Notes: generated by a model not told the origin, from the sequence alone. A stretch of DNA of 64,000 nt from Gavia stellata (GCF_030936135.1 NC_082599.1:7426847-7490846); one strand, 5' to 3'. Positions 45,501 through 57,996 are shown, counted from the stretch's first letter. Numbers and translations are program-made.

Positions 45501-48500
45501 CTTACAAATTTATATTCATGGATGAAATGATTTATTTCACAGGATAGCACAGGAACATGCATTAAAAGAAAATGCTATCAAAATAATCATAAATAAGAAG
45601 CAACTTGACCTGGGTATGTATCTCTAGTTGAGTATACTTTTATGATAATTTTCTGGTTTACTGATTCTCAGAAGAAAAATTTCTTGCAACTCTGTTAATT
45701 TCAAAAATTCCTAAGGAGTAGCAGTTATATTTGTCAGGTTCTGCTCTACAGGAAATGTAATAAATTATAATGATCAAAATTCTTAGATGGAATTAGAGCA
45801 ATTTTAGGAATCCTATAATAAATGTTGAAAATCCATTTTTCAAGTGTTGGAACACGGAAAATGTATGTTTAAGAGAAATCCTAAATTTCCTTTAAAACCA
45901 TATTGTATAACAGCACATTCAAAAACTTCTTGTAATGTTTTACACATGTTGAACTTTTCATCACTTCCCACAACACATCTGACAACAGCTTTCTCTTTAT
46001 TGATGGCCTAAGTATCTGACATGTTTATTTCCCTTAGAATATGTCAGAATTAGAGCCATGGCACTTGACAATAGGAACTTGGATTCAATTCCCAGTTCTT
46101 CTGTACTGTTACTGTTGTAGTGTATGATCCCGGACGTGTTGTTATTCCAGTTTTTACCTGAAGATCAATTAATTGAAATAGAAACAATCATATTTTTTGA
46201 ATGTTTTGAAAAAAGCAAGCAAAGAAACATACCAGTCATTTAAAAAGTACTTTTAAGATGCAAGTCTGATTCTAATCTCTGAGTTTCTGCTGAATATGTT
46301 AGTAATTGGCAGGGGTTTTGATTGAGTTCTTGAGTCTAGTAATTGCTGTAGTTCTTCAGTACAGTACAAGTAAGGCAAGGAGCTGTTCAGGTTGTTTTGT
46401 TTCTGGGTGTTGGGGTTCCCCCCCGCCAGTGGCAGTACAATGTAAAATTTGGATTGTATTCATCATACTCTATTTTGCAGGCAAAACCCTTGAAGACCAG
46501 GGTGTAACACACAATGCGAAAGTGATGGTACTTCAACTGGAACAGAGTGATGAGGAAACTAAAAGAAAAGTTCAGGAAGAAGAACTTCAGTGCAAGAAAG
46601 AAAAAGAAATAAATGACAAGATGCAAAGAACTAAGAAGGGTTTGGAAATTCTAGCAGAGAGAGGTAAGGGGGGGTTGTTGGGGTTTTTTTGTGGGGTGAG
46701 GAGGGGGAGATGGGTGTTCATTAATTCCTGTGCATCAAATTATCTTCTCAGTGGGCTTTCAACTTAAGAGTGCCTGTACCGTGGCTGTATTTCAGTTTAT
46801 ACTTTTCTAGGTTTTTACCTACTCAAAAACTGGATTTTAAGTTGACTAAACCTTCCTATTCTACTCCAACTCTTCTTATACAACTAGAATGCTAGAAAAC
46901 GTTTGGCACTTTGAGAAGAATATAATACAAATCAATTATTATTTAATTGGTGCTTGACAGTTAAGGGACTGACGACTCTTGAGAACAGGCTTTAAATTTA
47001 TTGTAGACATGAGCACAGTGAAATAATATATTATAAGTCATTAAACACTTTTTCTGTAGTTTGCCTCAGATATGGCTGTGCGTAACCATGGTTTCATTGT
47101 GCAGAACAGTTCACTTGTCATTCTCATCTTGTAATGTGGCTGTTCTGTTCTCATTGCATTTGATGTTGATTGCTGGCAACTGTGGATTAAGTTAAAGGGA
47201 TATAGTCAATTTAACAGTAATATAATTTTTCAAAATGAGGTTGTGTTTGTGCATTGCATTGCTAGATGGTGAGTTTAAATCACTTCTCTATTGTTTCAAA
47301 AATCACAAACAAAAAATGTGAAACCGCGTATGTAATGAATCCCTGCTAAATGCAAAAATACTTGAACAAAGCTTCTTTTAACGGTCAGTGACAACCTGTT
47401 TCTTACTATAATATCAGATTTTGAACAAATGAAAGAAGTGATTCCTTTTTTATGGACTTAAGGGGTGATTTAGACCCTAGCCCTTGAATCCTGTACAGGG
47501 CCTCATTAAGGGATTTACCACGAACTGTCAGTTATAGCACAATGCCAGAGTACAGAGTGGAGTCCATAATGGGCTCACAGGCTGAAGGTTCTGTGTGACG
47601 CGGTGTGAAGTGTAGAAAGGATTTAACAACCCTTTTGTTTCACCTGAGAAAAATTGCAGGGCAGAAGCTTTTAGTCTCAGCAAACTCCTGCTTAACTGTC
47701 TTTTGTTTGTAAGAAAAGCATCTTTTCATTTTTAAATCAGATGGAAGTGAAAACAAAATTGATAACTTGGTTATAAGCATTAAAGATGTGGGGAAAGGAA
47801 AACACTGAGCTGGGTTTTCTTTTTTTCCAGTTTTAACAACTGTGCTCAGTTGTGTTTTTCTCCATATTCTATGCTTTATTTGAGAAAGCATTTCAAATGT
47901 TATTTTAAATGTTATATCATGTAAAATGTAGGTGTTTTGTCTTCTGCAAAAAATTCTTTACTATTCATGTACCTTCTAATGTTGTGTCTAAATTTCAGGA
48001 TGAACAGGGCCTTTCCCTTAGTGACCTTCCTAAAAGCTCCTCACGTTTGTCTGATCAAGGACATTTTTAGTAGGTCTGTCCAAAACACAGATGCAGCCTT
48101 CACATGTAATTCTGATTATCTTTGTTGTTGTATGTTTGCTTTTTTGTTTAACCATGTACTTATTGACATAATCTTATAACAGCAGAGTTACTCTGTTGAA
48201 GCTGGTACTTAAAATTTTAACTGCTTTTTCTTATCTTTCAGAGGAGTATTTGGATCCAGATTCTGTTCCGTACCTAGATATAGCTAATCAGACTGGAAGG
48301 TCAATTGAGATTCCTCCTCAAGCTAAAAAAGTAGGTAAAAGTATCTTACAGAGCTACTAAAAACAGCTTTTTAAAGCTTGATTCGTGAAGTATTTCAAAT
48401 ACGGATTTGAAATACAGTCAGACTTCTTTTGGGATGTAACCCTGGGTCCAGTAGATGTTTGCTTAATAGAAATAATTTTGAAATAAAATGATAGTAGAAC

Positions 48501-51500
48501 TTTACAATTGGGAATACTTCAGTCATCTGGGGACAGACCTCTGATTGCTGATCTAATTGCAGGTCTAAATTTGCACTGACCCCAGTGTGGTCCATATCTT
48601 ACTTTTGTGTTTTAAGATGAACTTTAACTTTGTTATATCCTAGCACCTATTTTAAATTTTGGGTGCCCTAGAACAACATGAAAATAACTTGTTCATTAGG
48701 CCTCAGTTCCACTTGAAAACTCGATGAGTCTCTCAAAATCAGATTATTTTAAAATAGTTTTGAGATCTTCTGCACTGTGACCCCTCTCAAATTTAAATCT
48801 GTTCACCATTCAAGAAAGGTCCACATTATCAACTGAAAATATCTTTGGTTGGGTGCATGGATTGAATTACAGAAGGAGTGACATACCTGATGTTGGCTTG
48901 CTGAAGCAGAAGAATAGTTATAGATGCTATCTTTTAAGATTGCTGGATTTTCTGAAGATAAATAAAAACCTTTACAAATACTTGGAATTACACCGAGTAA
49001 CAAAGAAAAAATACCTCGGGAAGAAATGAGCAGGCCCCAATGTGCTAACTGCTGCCCTAGGCTCTTCTGAGGCATACTGTGTTTTCTGCATCATCTGGAG
49101 TTTCTGGATGATTGGAGTAACAACTATCCATTCTCACAGTGCATGCTGTTCTGATGAAGTGCTGAAAGTACTAATTCGCCCAAAGAGTTAAAGCACTGAA
49201 TGTTCAAGTGCACAAGATTTCATCAGTATTGAACGTGGGTGAGAAGAAATATTGCAGGTTGTTTCTATCTAGAAATACTATTTACATTTCCATTTGTCAT
49301 ACTGCAGGAACTGGAGTGTTTTCCTGCCACATTCAAAATTGAATTTTCAGTTCTGAGGTTTTGCAGGAGGTGAATCATTAGGTTTTACAAGGTAGTTGTA
49401 ATAGCAAAGCAAAACAAATTTGATGCTGTTAGGCAGTGTAGCACCCAGAAAAATGCTTAGCTTTTTATCACTCATCATTGAAAAATCTATCTAGGGTTGC
49501 ATTCGTAGAATAAACTTGGTACAATGCTTCATGTGTCAGTAACGTTCATTGCTTTTAATTAGACAACATCTAACATTAGCAGATGGGAGAAAAGTACAGA
49601 GCAATGTGAAGTAGTACTGCTCTTACAAAACTGATATAATGGTGTTTTTCTAGGAAGAACAAGGGCTCTAATGGATTACCTAGATACTTCTTTTTAGTTG
49701 TATGAGTTGGGGAGGTGCAAAAAAAGTCTCAATCTGTTTTTCTAGGCGCTTGTGCTGGCAATGGGTTATCATGAGAAGGGCAGAGCTTTAATGAAGAAGA
49801 AAGAATATGAAATAGCACTGCCATATTTGTTGGATGCTGATAAACACTTCTGGTAAGAACCTTTTTTGAGTCCTTGTATCTCTTTCCTTTACTGTCAGCC
49901 AAATACAGGAACAGTATTAGCTCTACCTGTGCATATAAATCAGGGCCTGTTTTGCCTGGGATTACTTCACACCCCCTCTGGAGATGGGAAACAGCAGACA
50001 AAGGCTCTGACTTGCAGTGACAGGAGGCTTTATGCAGAACAGCTGAAACAGATACTGCCCCTGGGCAATTTAACCTTTCATAGCGACGTAAACAGAAACT
50101 GTCAATATTCATGTACTAAGCTATAAATTGCACTAGCTTGAGAGACAGTTACAGATACTCTTGCAACTGCTCCTGTAAAGTAATAATTTCTTGTAAAAGG
50201 TGGAGCAGATAGCTGAGGTCAGTAACAATACCAGGGTTTCTGCAGGTAAACTACTTTCCTGTCAGCAGTCAGAGCCCTAAATTGCATTTCTGAGATCCCC
50301 AAAAGTAATATTGTCCCCATCTGTTTCTCATCTGTATGCACATGCAAGGAGACTGGCACAGGACTCGGCATGTTCATGTGTGCTAAGGAAGACAGTTTCT
50401 CTGTCCTCTCAAAGATTATACAGGGTTTAATTCCGTTCTGCTTTTAAAGAGGTGCTGTCTTAAATAGTACAGAATGAGTTGTGACTACTGTAATCCTTTG
50501 AGACGTAGTGTTAACATTAGCGCTCCGTGTGTTAGTGAACGTGATGGGAGATCAGTGCTTTATTAAAGTTCGACGGACATCAGTTTGCTACCTCAAATAT
50601 GAAGTGTGTGCTTTCTCAGATATGTGAGTGTGCATATTTCTAGCATGTTGTTTCATTAGTGTTAAAAAGTGCGTGGAAAAAAATAAACAACCTCTCCCAA
50701 AAAAACAAAGTAATTGTTTTATTTTCCAGTGAGTGTAGCACAGAACTGCTGAGTACCGTTGACAATTACGCAGTACTGCAGCTGGATATAGTGTGGTGCT
50801 ACTTCCGCCTGGAGCAGCTGGACTGCCTGGATGATGCAGAGAAAAAGCTGTCCACAGCACACAGATGCTTCCAGAGGTGCTATGGGGAGAACCATGAAAG
50901 ACTTATTGATATCAAAGTATGCTGGTTTTGATTTAATTAGGGTGGCTTTTTTCTACATGTATTCAGTTATTGTTTGAGTATTACAAGACTGACTTTTAGA
51001 AGTTTAAAGTTTTCTTGTGCCTCCTCAGCCTGTAATCTAGTTGTGTAATTGTCAGCATAGTGAAAGCATTGGACCTGACACAAAGGTCACGGCAAACGTG
51101 CATTTATAAGCACAGACATCATCAGTGGTTTAGATGTGATACTTCGTCTGCATACTAAGTGTCACGTATTAGTGACTAAGTCTTCTTTAAATGTGTAGTG
51201 TTCTACTGATAATGAATCGATGTTCTACTGTCTGCTTCTACCCATGTGTCCCTCCCCTCCCTTGTTTAAACAATTCTTTAGGGAAGCTATGGTCGTGAGA
51301 AGGTTTTGTTTCTACGGCTTTACCTCCTTCAAGGGATAGGACACTATCACAGTGGCAGAGAAAAGGAGGCTGCTGAGTATATTCAGAAGGTAAGACACCG
51401 CTAGGTAAAACTTGTGAGTCATTCACACTAGCCCTTGTTATTGGGCTCTGTCTTGCACCTTCTCCGTGCCCTTTGCTTACTCAGGAAAACGGGGAGACAT

Positions 51501-54500
51501 TTTTTTGTTTGTTAGCAACAGTGTAAGTAGTGTCATTTTGTTCTTTCTATATACAGGCATCTCGTTTATATGAAGAGCTGTCCATAGACCCTGATAAAGT
51601 TTATCGCCTGTCGCTCCTGGGATTCTCTGAACAGGAAGCTCGCCTTGCCCTGCGAGCATGCCATGGGAATGTGGAGCATGCTGCCAATCTTATCACCAAC
51701 AGGAGAGAGGTATGGTGCAGTGAAAGTATTAAATCAAGGATCGTATTAGTTGGGGTATCCATAAGATTGTGTTTTGTGTGACTAGTGTGACATGGTACTA
51801 AATTAAGGACTTTGATTATCCTGCTTTGGCACTGTTAGTGTAGCTAACAGTTTGACATCTGTTACCACAAGTTTGGAACCAAAACTTAATACAACAAGGG
51901 AGCTCTGTCCCAAAACAGATGGGATGAGAGAGCCAAAGACCTGTGGTTGTACCACAGAAGCGCAAAGGAAGGCTTTGCACCAGTGTTTGCTAGTCAGCAA
52001 TGCTCCATATGGGAACAAAAACACCATAATCAAGCTGCTACTCCTGGGCTTGTCTGAAAGACAAGAGGCCGCACAATAAAGCGTCATGAGGGCAGCCATC
52101 AAGCTACACTGTATTGTGGCTTTGAACTTGGCAGATCCAGGAGGAGAAGAATTTATTTTTCGGCGGGGGGCTGAAGTGAAGGAAGCTAAAGTGAAGTGAA
52201 GACAGTATTGTCCAGATCTGGAGTTATGTTTGGTAAGCTGTGGTGGCACTTCTAGACTTCAGACAGTGAAATGTGGATGGAAAAGTCAAATGGCTGAGAG
52301 AAGGGCTGAACAGACCTCCTTGGCTACGTGCCCGATTCTGACTGTATGTCCTTGGCAAGTCTTGCCTACAGGCCCATCTGCCAAACAGGTTTATCACTTA
52401 CCACACAGGGCCTATAATAGCTGTGATAGCATAAGATCCGATCTGCAGGGACTGCAGAGCGGAAGTATGGCAACAATGCTAGCTCATGGAAATGCGACTT
52501 TATATAGTAACGACTGTCTAGCAGCACAGTCTGTATTTAAAAAAAAAAAAAAAAATCCCTTTTCCTCAAGAGATTCAAACTTGAAGTAAATCCAAAAACC
52601 CTATATGCACAGGGGAAGGCCGAAGCATTCCCATGCACGGTGAGCTTTGTAATGGCTGTGTTCTTGCAGGAAAAAGCACAGATAAGGAGGGAGGAAAGAG
52701 CTAAAAGAAGGCAGCGAATGGAAGACATAAACACCTTGAAAAGTATGGGCTATTCAGAGAGAGCTGCTCAAGTAGCTCTTCATAATACAAAAGGAAACCT
52801 GGACCAAGCCTTTAAGGTAAGTGATTTTCAGGAGTAATACTTTTTGTACAAAAAAAGCTTGTTTGCTCTTTTATTCATTGTGTACCAGATTCTTATTTTC
52901 TGTAGTCTGTATTCATTAATTCATAGCTACCTTTTCTGAACTGTAATGACTGAACTTCCACTTCCTGACCCAGTGACTCAGATACCATTTAAGTTGGCTG
53001 AGGTTTGCTTATATCAACTATTGGGCTAAATACGTATCCATACTGAGGGCTGTTATATTTCTGTTGCTTTATTCTCATTCCTCTCTGTTTTATTGTAGTT
53101 TATTCTTGACAATCCAGAGTTATTGTTGGAAGATGATGATGATGATCCTGTGGCCATGGACCAGTTTCAGGTTTCCCAGGAAAGTATTGATCAAGTAAGT
53201 TAGACCTTTTGTTTTCTTAGGAGTTGGTTGTCTTGTTTCTGAATTATGCCTTCAAACACACCACATCATCCTTAAGCAAAGCTGTACAAATTTTCTTTGA
53301 CCCATGTCACTCTAGCTGTCACACTTCCACTGTCTGGCATCTGCTCTTCACGGTGAAGTGACACTCGGGCTAAAATGTAATCCGTGTGTACTTCTTGCCC
53401 ATTACACCCACCTGTCATGCATGGATGTGGAATGAAGTCTGTGCACTCTAATGCTCTATCCCAAAAAAGACAGCAAACGAGAAATTCATTCAAGTATCTC
53501 AGCATTGCAGTGCATAAGGGAAAGAGTTGGAATATGTCTTTCTCATCATAGGCCATCTGAAAAGCTCTTCAGTAGTTAATGTGGCTATGTAATCAATGTC
53601 AATAGGCCAAAAAACTATATTGCCTAGAAAAAGTAAATAGCACATGCGCCCTCCTGATATGCTGGAGTGCTTTGAAGTTTTCTTTTGAAAAACAGAAAAA
53701 TAATTGGTCTGATACTAAACAAGAGGCTCTTGATTTCTGCTCAACATCCCCACTCCTTTAATAGGTCACTGCCCTGTTGTTAACTGTTCCAGTAATTTGG
53801 AGTCAGTGTCCTGGAATTCCTGGCATGCAGCGCTTTCCTCTGTGCAAGAGGAATGACTGTCAGATGCAGAGTCAGATTGCTGTTAGACCCTGGTGCTGGA
53901 TAAGCTTGGATTTCTCCAGATTTTTTTATATTTATTTTTCCCCCTCCTGTAGCTGATGTATATGGGTTTCAGCCGTGAGTCAGCGGAGCAAGCTTTAAAG
54001 GTCTTTAAAGGCAATGTCCACTTGGCTTCCCAAACCTTGGCTCATTATGGGGGAGTTCTTCCTGCTTCACTGCAGCTGTCTCCAGAAGGGTCCAGTCCAT
54101 CCGAAGAATCAGCTTCATCAAAAGACTCGCCTACAGAGTCGGCAGGTAAGAAATGTTGCATACAGCAGGCAGAGGAGAGGGAAGGGGGGGAAGGCTGTTC
54201 TTCTGGCTCTTGTACAAAACAATCAAGTGATTTCTGCTGAATACTGGTCGAGGGCCTTGAATAATGCCCCAGACTACTTTTAGTAGTAACATAGTTACAG
54301 GCAAGGCATCCATTACCCCAGATAAGCTATGGCACCTGCAGTCCATGATGGCCACGTACAGAACCACGAGGGATATCTATCAGCTGTAGGCAGTGCATAA
54401 GATGGATGCAGCCCAGAAGAAAGGAGTAACCTTCAGAGGCGTCCTGGGAAGGGCTAAGAGGAAATGGCTGCTGAGTGGGCTGTGGCTTTGGCATGCAAGT

Positions 54501-55252
54501 CTGGAGGCCTTGGGTGTCTGCATCTTCACTTCCCCAGTGAGGAACACATAGCCCTCTCTAGCCCATGAGCAATGTAGCTTCTCCCATCTAATTGTACTTG
54601 CTCACACCAGTTCTCTTTAAAAACAAACCAACCTCTCCCTGCCTGTGCTCTCTCAGAGCAGGTACTAAGTTGCTGGAGCATGTTTCCTGGACCTACCACT
54701 GATAACTATTTTTTGGCATGCTAGTATCTGGGTTCTGACTGCTAGCAGTTTATTCCATATAGTCAGCTGATCTGACCACATACTTTTTCCTCGTGTCCCT
54801 TTTGTGGTAGAACTGGAATTGATATCATTTAGCGAAGAGGGAACTTGCACATATTCTCTCTCTCTCTCTTCTGTTATTTGTCAGAGCTGTAGTGATCCCT
54901 GTTGTACAACTAAGGGCTTTCGTACAGCTTTAAATAAGAAAAAATGGCCATCCTGCAAGAGCTGTTTTAATTTTACAGTAACAGACTCGAAGAGCAGTCA
55001 TGCTGGTGAAAGAGGGAAATCACAGAATCACTAAGGTTGGAAAAGTACCAACTTCTTTGAATTCACTGCTGCTTTTCTTTGTTGGAAGGTTCTTCTAGTT
55101 CACCAACAGATGAAGACATGGAGACTGATGCAGTCAATGAAATCCTAGAGGATATTCCTGAACATGAAGAGGATTATCTGGATTTAACACTGGAGGAAGA
55201 GGAACAGATCATTCACGAATACTTATCCTATATACAAGTACCACAGCATTAA
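42457..55252 (+). CDS. NUB1: NUB1, NEDD8 ultimate buster 1 (complete)
   Basis: NUB1 binds NEDD8 and the ubiquitin-like FAT10 and hands them and their conjugates to the proteasome (RPN subunits), lowering NEDD8 levels; it acts in nucleus and cytoplasm and is interferon-inducible in mammals. Fourteen coding exons: 42457-42573, 42661-42822, 44896-44954, 45543-45613, 46481-46663, 48242-48330, 49746-49852, 50730-50916, 51282-51389, 51557-51709, 52670-52816, 53099-53194, 53953-54145, 55089-55252; 1836 nt, 611 residues (human 601-615). Domain order: N-terminal helices, ubiquitin-like domain (about 80-157), coiled coil (about 155-195), helical TPR-like region (about 225-360), three UBA domains (about 374-412, 427-465, 494-530) and an acidic tail. 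All introns are GT-AG and phases match. The tail ends [11 protein letters not shown] and lacks the basic end of the human protein. NUB1 is convergent with WDR86. Confidence 0.97.
42661..42822 (+). CDS. NUB1: NUB1 coding exon 2
   Basis: Residues 40-93, with [19 protein letters not shown] and the first strand of the ubiquitin-like domain ([13 protein letters not shown]). The preceding intron is only 87 bases. Confidence 0.95.
44896..44954 (+). CDS. NUB1: NUB1 coding exon 3
   Basis: Codes [19 protein letters not shown], part of the ubiquitin-like domain; ends in phase 2 at GTAAGT. The acceptor TACTACAG is chosen because the next AG downstream breaks the frame. Confidence 0.93.
45543..45613 (+). 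CDS. NUB1: NUB1 coding exon 4
   Basis: Codes [20 protein letters not shown] then LDL, ubiquitin-like domain; begins in phase 2 and ends in phase 1. Confidence 0.94.
46481..46663 (+). CDS. NUB1: NUB1 coding exon 5
   Basis: End of the ubiquitin-like domain ([20 protein letters not shown]), then a Glu/Lys-rich coiled coil ending [13 protein letters not shown]. Donor GTAAGG in phase 1. Confidence 0.95.
48242..48330 (+). CDS. NUB1: NUB1 coding exon 6
   Basis: Codes [20 protein letters not shown] then [10 protein letters not shown]. Two donors lie four bases apart (GTAGGT at 48331 and GTAAAA at 48335); only the first keeps the frame into [12 protein letters not shown]. Confidence 0.93.
49746..49852 (+). 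CDS. NUB1: NUB1 coding exon 7
   Basis: Codes [20 protein letters not shown] then [15 protein letters not shown], helical TPR-like region; ends in phase 2. Confidence 0.95.
50730..50916 (+). CDS. NUB1: NUB1 coding exon 8
   Basis: Codes a highly conserved helical stretch, including [20 protein letters not shown] and [11 protein letters not shown], residues 263-325. Phase 0 at the donor GTATGC. Confidence 0.96.
51282..51389 (+). CDS. NUB1: NUB1 coding exon 9
   Basis: Codes [20 protein letters not shown] then [12 protein letters not shown], residues 326-361; phase 0 on both sides. Confidence 0.95.
51557..51709 (+). CDS. NUB1: NUB1 coding exon 10 (UBA1)
   Basis: Residues 362-412. Holds the first UBA domain ([20 protein letters not shown]) and ends NLITNRRE. 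The UBA loop LGF is intact. Confidence 0.96.
51803..52555. other. NUB1 intron 10/11 interval with unexplained open frames and A17 tract
   Basis: This intron (51710-52669) has a minus-strand frame of 148 codons (51803-52249), a plus-strand frame of 119 codons (52230-52589) and a run of 17 A near 52539-52555. I recognise no protein family and no repeat. An old retroposed sequence with its A tail is one possibility; chance frames are the simpler one. Confidence 0.3.
52670..52816 (+). CDS. NUB1: NUB1 coding exon 11 (UBA2)
   Basis: Residues 413-461. A strongly basic helix ([12 protein letters not shown]) that could act as a nuclear localisation signal, then the second UBA domain ([20 protein letters not shown]). 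The part of UBA2 missing from the short human isoform is present here. Confidence 0.95.
53099..53194 (+). CDS. NUB1: NUB1 coding exon 12
   Basis: Residues 462-493, the linker between UBA2 and UBA3. It carries an acidic block, [14 protein letters not shown], where the human linker has a different, Trp-containing sequence. Confidence 0.92.
53953..54145 (+). CDS. NUB1: NUB1 coding exon 13 (UBA3)
   Basis: Residues 494-557. Third UBA domain ([20 protein letters not shown]) followed by a Ser/Pro/Glu-rich linker. Ends in phase 1 at GTAAGA. Confidence 0.95.
55021..55048 (-). mobile_element. Short CR1 3'-end remnant
   Basis: CACAGAATCACTAAGGTTGG plus AAAAGTAC is the reverse complement of the CR1 tail. 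It sits about 40 bases before the acceptor of the last NUB1 exon, on the strand opposite to NUB1, and may lie in its branch-point region. Confidence 0.7.
55089..55252 (+). CDS. NUB1: NUB1 coding exon 14 (terminal)
   Basis: Residues 558-611. Codes [20 protein letters not shown] then [16 protein letters not shown], ending [11 protein letters not shown] and TAA at 55250-55252. Confidence 0.95.
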
Positions 55253-55732
55253 ATCCTATTACATCTACTTCAGTTATATGTATTTACCTTGACAAATTGA
55301 GTTTGGATTATAAACGCACCTTTGGCTTATCTCTTACTAAATGCCTTGAATTCAGTTAAACTATAGGTGGAACATTTAATTCCTGCTTATTTATAAATCT
55401 GCTTAAAGCCTACATTTGTGATACATTGTAATTTATTGTCATAGCAGAAAAATAGAAACATTTATTTTCAGAAGAAAATTTAATAGAACTAAACTATATT
55501 TTTATTGTGAAATAAGTTAATTCACTTACTATTCAAGTAAAGAAGCATTTCTATACCATTTTAAGATACCAGCTTTAAAAAAAGTGAGTTTGTAAATGAG
55601 AAACCTAGCTGATGAGGTATCAACTTACAAACTGTTCTCCTTTTCTTCTGAAAGATTTCTAAGAGTCATTTATGTATCTGTGCATGGATTTATACTGTTC
55701 TGCTTGTTACTTCATGCGGGTGTTACACAGGC

Positions 55733-55738
55733 AATAAA
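55733..55738 (+). other. NUB1 polyadenylation signal
   Basis: AATAAA 481 bases after the stop codon; the only canonical signal in the expected 3' UTR. Cleavage would be near 55755. Confidence 0.75.
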
Positions 55739-55759
55739 GGTAACTATGAGCTGCTTCTG

Positions 55760-57995
55760 CTTTTAGTTAAGAGTCTCCTATGCTTTGGTTTTAAAAAACA
55801 GTAGGAACTACCTGGCAGGGCCCTGTCCTGTCAGACTCCAGGGACCTGTGTAGTGGTATTTCCTTTATAACTAAATAACCACTTTCCTTAAGCAGCTTGA
55901 CCTCTTGCAGGTGTGTGGCTTGAGACTGATGGATTTCATGGAGACTACAAGATTTTCTTTAATCAGCTGTTGAACAAACCTTGGCTTAGGCACTGTTTCT
56001 GTAGTTGTAGCCAGCCTTCAGCATTCTGCAGAAATCGTTGGGGTTTTTTTTTAGTGTGTTTTATAACATCCCCTTTTCTGCTATGTAAGCACTCCTCTCC
56101 ACTGGGAATGGAAGTTCCCCTGCTTGTCAGCTTTTTTTAAAAATGGTTTATTTGCTTTCCGTAACTTCAGTCTCACGGCAGAGGGAGCTCATGCCCTGTC
56201 TGCTGCAGGCGCAGTGCTGGAGCTGGTGGGAACAGGGGCACTGGCAGTGATCTCTGCTTAGAGCCAGACCTAATAGCAGCTGCTAGAAAATAAACTATCA
56301 CCACAGGGAAGGTTCATTCTTACCCAGCATTTATCAGTGGGGAAACAAAGGCTTGAACTTGTGTTAGGGTGAGCATGATAACTGGAGGAAGCAGAGCTTT
56401 GGCCTGCAAAATGACTGCTCCGTTCCAGTGGATGGACTTAGTAGGCTTCATAGGGGATTTTCTTTTTCTTCCTTGCTAAGGACAGCAAAAAGCAGGCAGT
56501 GATTACACTGTTAAGGAATTACTTGTATTTCGTATTTCTGCATCAAGCCAAGTGCTGTAAAAATTTAGTTTTGTACCTCTTCCCTTGAAGCATTTCTAAA
56601 GCCACTAATATGAGCTTCTGAGAAGAAAAAGCAGCCCCAGCAAGCATTATATCCTGTTTCTCTATAGGAGAGCACTGAGGAACCACTGGACAAAATGCAG
56701 TGCAAAACCAGAACATATAAAAGAATTGAAAATTAAAAAAAAAATGGATAGATGTAGTTTTAACAAAAAGTAGGTGGGAAAGCACAAATGTATTCCTTCC
56801 CTCCTTCAGCCAGAGGGGTTCCCAAACCCATAGGCATTCTGGCATTACCTTATGCTAGCTGGTAGGCATGCACCGAAGGCAGCGTTGGGCTGTACAGGCA
56901 GTATTTCTCCTCTTTGAAGTGGCTTGCATAGCAAAGTGGCAACTTAAGAAGTGAACGTTTGTCCTTGGGGAATTTAAAATTAGCATCATAACAGCCAGTG
57001 CTTCTTGCAGAAGCCATTCTTCAATGATGTAATTCTGCTAGCACTGCCCCCGAGTAACTGTGGGTGCAGTTTTAAGTGATCAGGAGGTATTGGCTAAAAG
57101 TTTTAAGTTAGTTTTGACCATGTATTTGAAGACACTGTGATATGTTTAGCAAGACAGAAGTGGTAATGACTCATTAATTCCACTCTTTGAGATCTAGGTC
57201 TATTAAATCCATTTGCTAATTCTATGTGCAGCTGCTGTATGGCCAGATAAACTCTGAAGTCTAACATACTGTGTGCGAAGTTTTAAACAAAAAGTATAGC
57301 CCAGACCATCTGTGCAACTCCATCCATCTCTGCTAAAGGCCTCCTACTTAGCATTGACCTAAAATACAAATAAAATTAGCTACATAGCAAACCATCACCC
57401 CAGCAACCAAGAGCCACCATCTCGTAAACATTTCCCACAGGGCCAGTATTGAGCTACAACGATGGGACTGAGAGTTTTACGGTGGAATAAGTCTATGCTA
57501 TGCAGATGACCTCCCAAATTAGTCTTTCTTGGTAAGCATTTAACATAATTAAAATGCTGTTTCCTACTAGGTGTGGAAACCTGCTAGGGAAGGGCTAACA
57601 AAGCTGCTCATCGGGAGAGGCAAGCACGGTACATCGCAGCAATGACAGACCTGACCCAATGATGCAGTGTTATGGTTTCAGATGGCTCACCATTGTCCAC
57701 GCTTTCCCTTAAGACTGGGCTTTGGTTTGTGGCTGGTCACTCCTTCCCCTGAGCAGGGAAACTGAGCTCTGGCAGTCTGGTGACTAGCAGGAGGCAGGAC
57801 AGCACCATGGCTTGCCTGACTCCAGCCCCAGCACTGAGGGAAAGGCAAGAAATGTTTCAAAAGTGTATGTTTGGGGTTGGTTTTTTTTTTCATATTCCAT
57901 CCATTCTTAACTGCTGTGCATCTGCAGCCAGCAAAATCCCCTCTAAATGAAAAGAAACTGAAAACTAGACAGTTAGTTGTCTGTAGATGCCACAT
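55760..57995. other. Gap between convergent NUB1 and WDR86, nothing recognised
   Basis: About 2.2 kb without a recognised gene or repeat. Frames of about 100 codons on the minus strand (56543-56845, 57687-57995) show no family resemblance. Confidence 0.55.
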
Positions 57996-57996
57996 G

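Noticed and set aside
46306-46767. Plus-strand frame of 153 codons taken whole
   Set aside because: Only 46481-46663 is a NUB1 exon; the ends are intron sequence, shown by the acceptor TTTTGCAG and donor GTAAGG.
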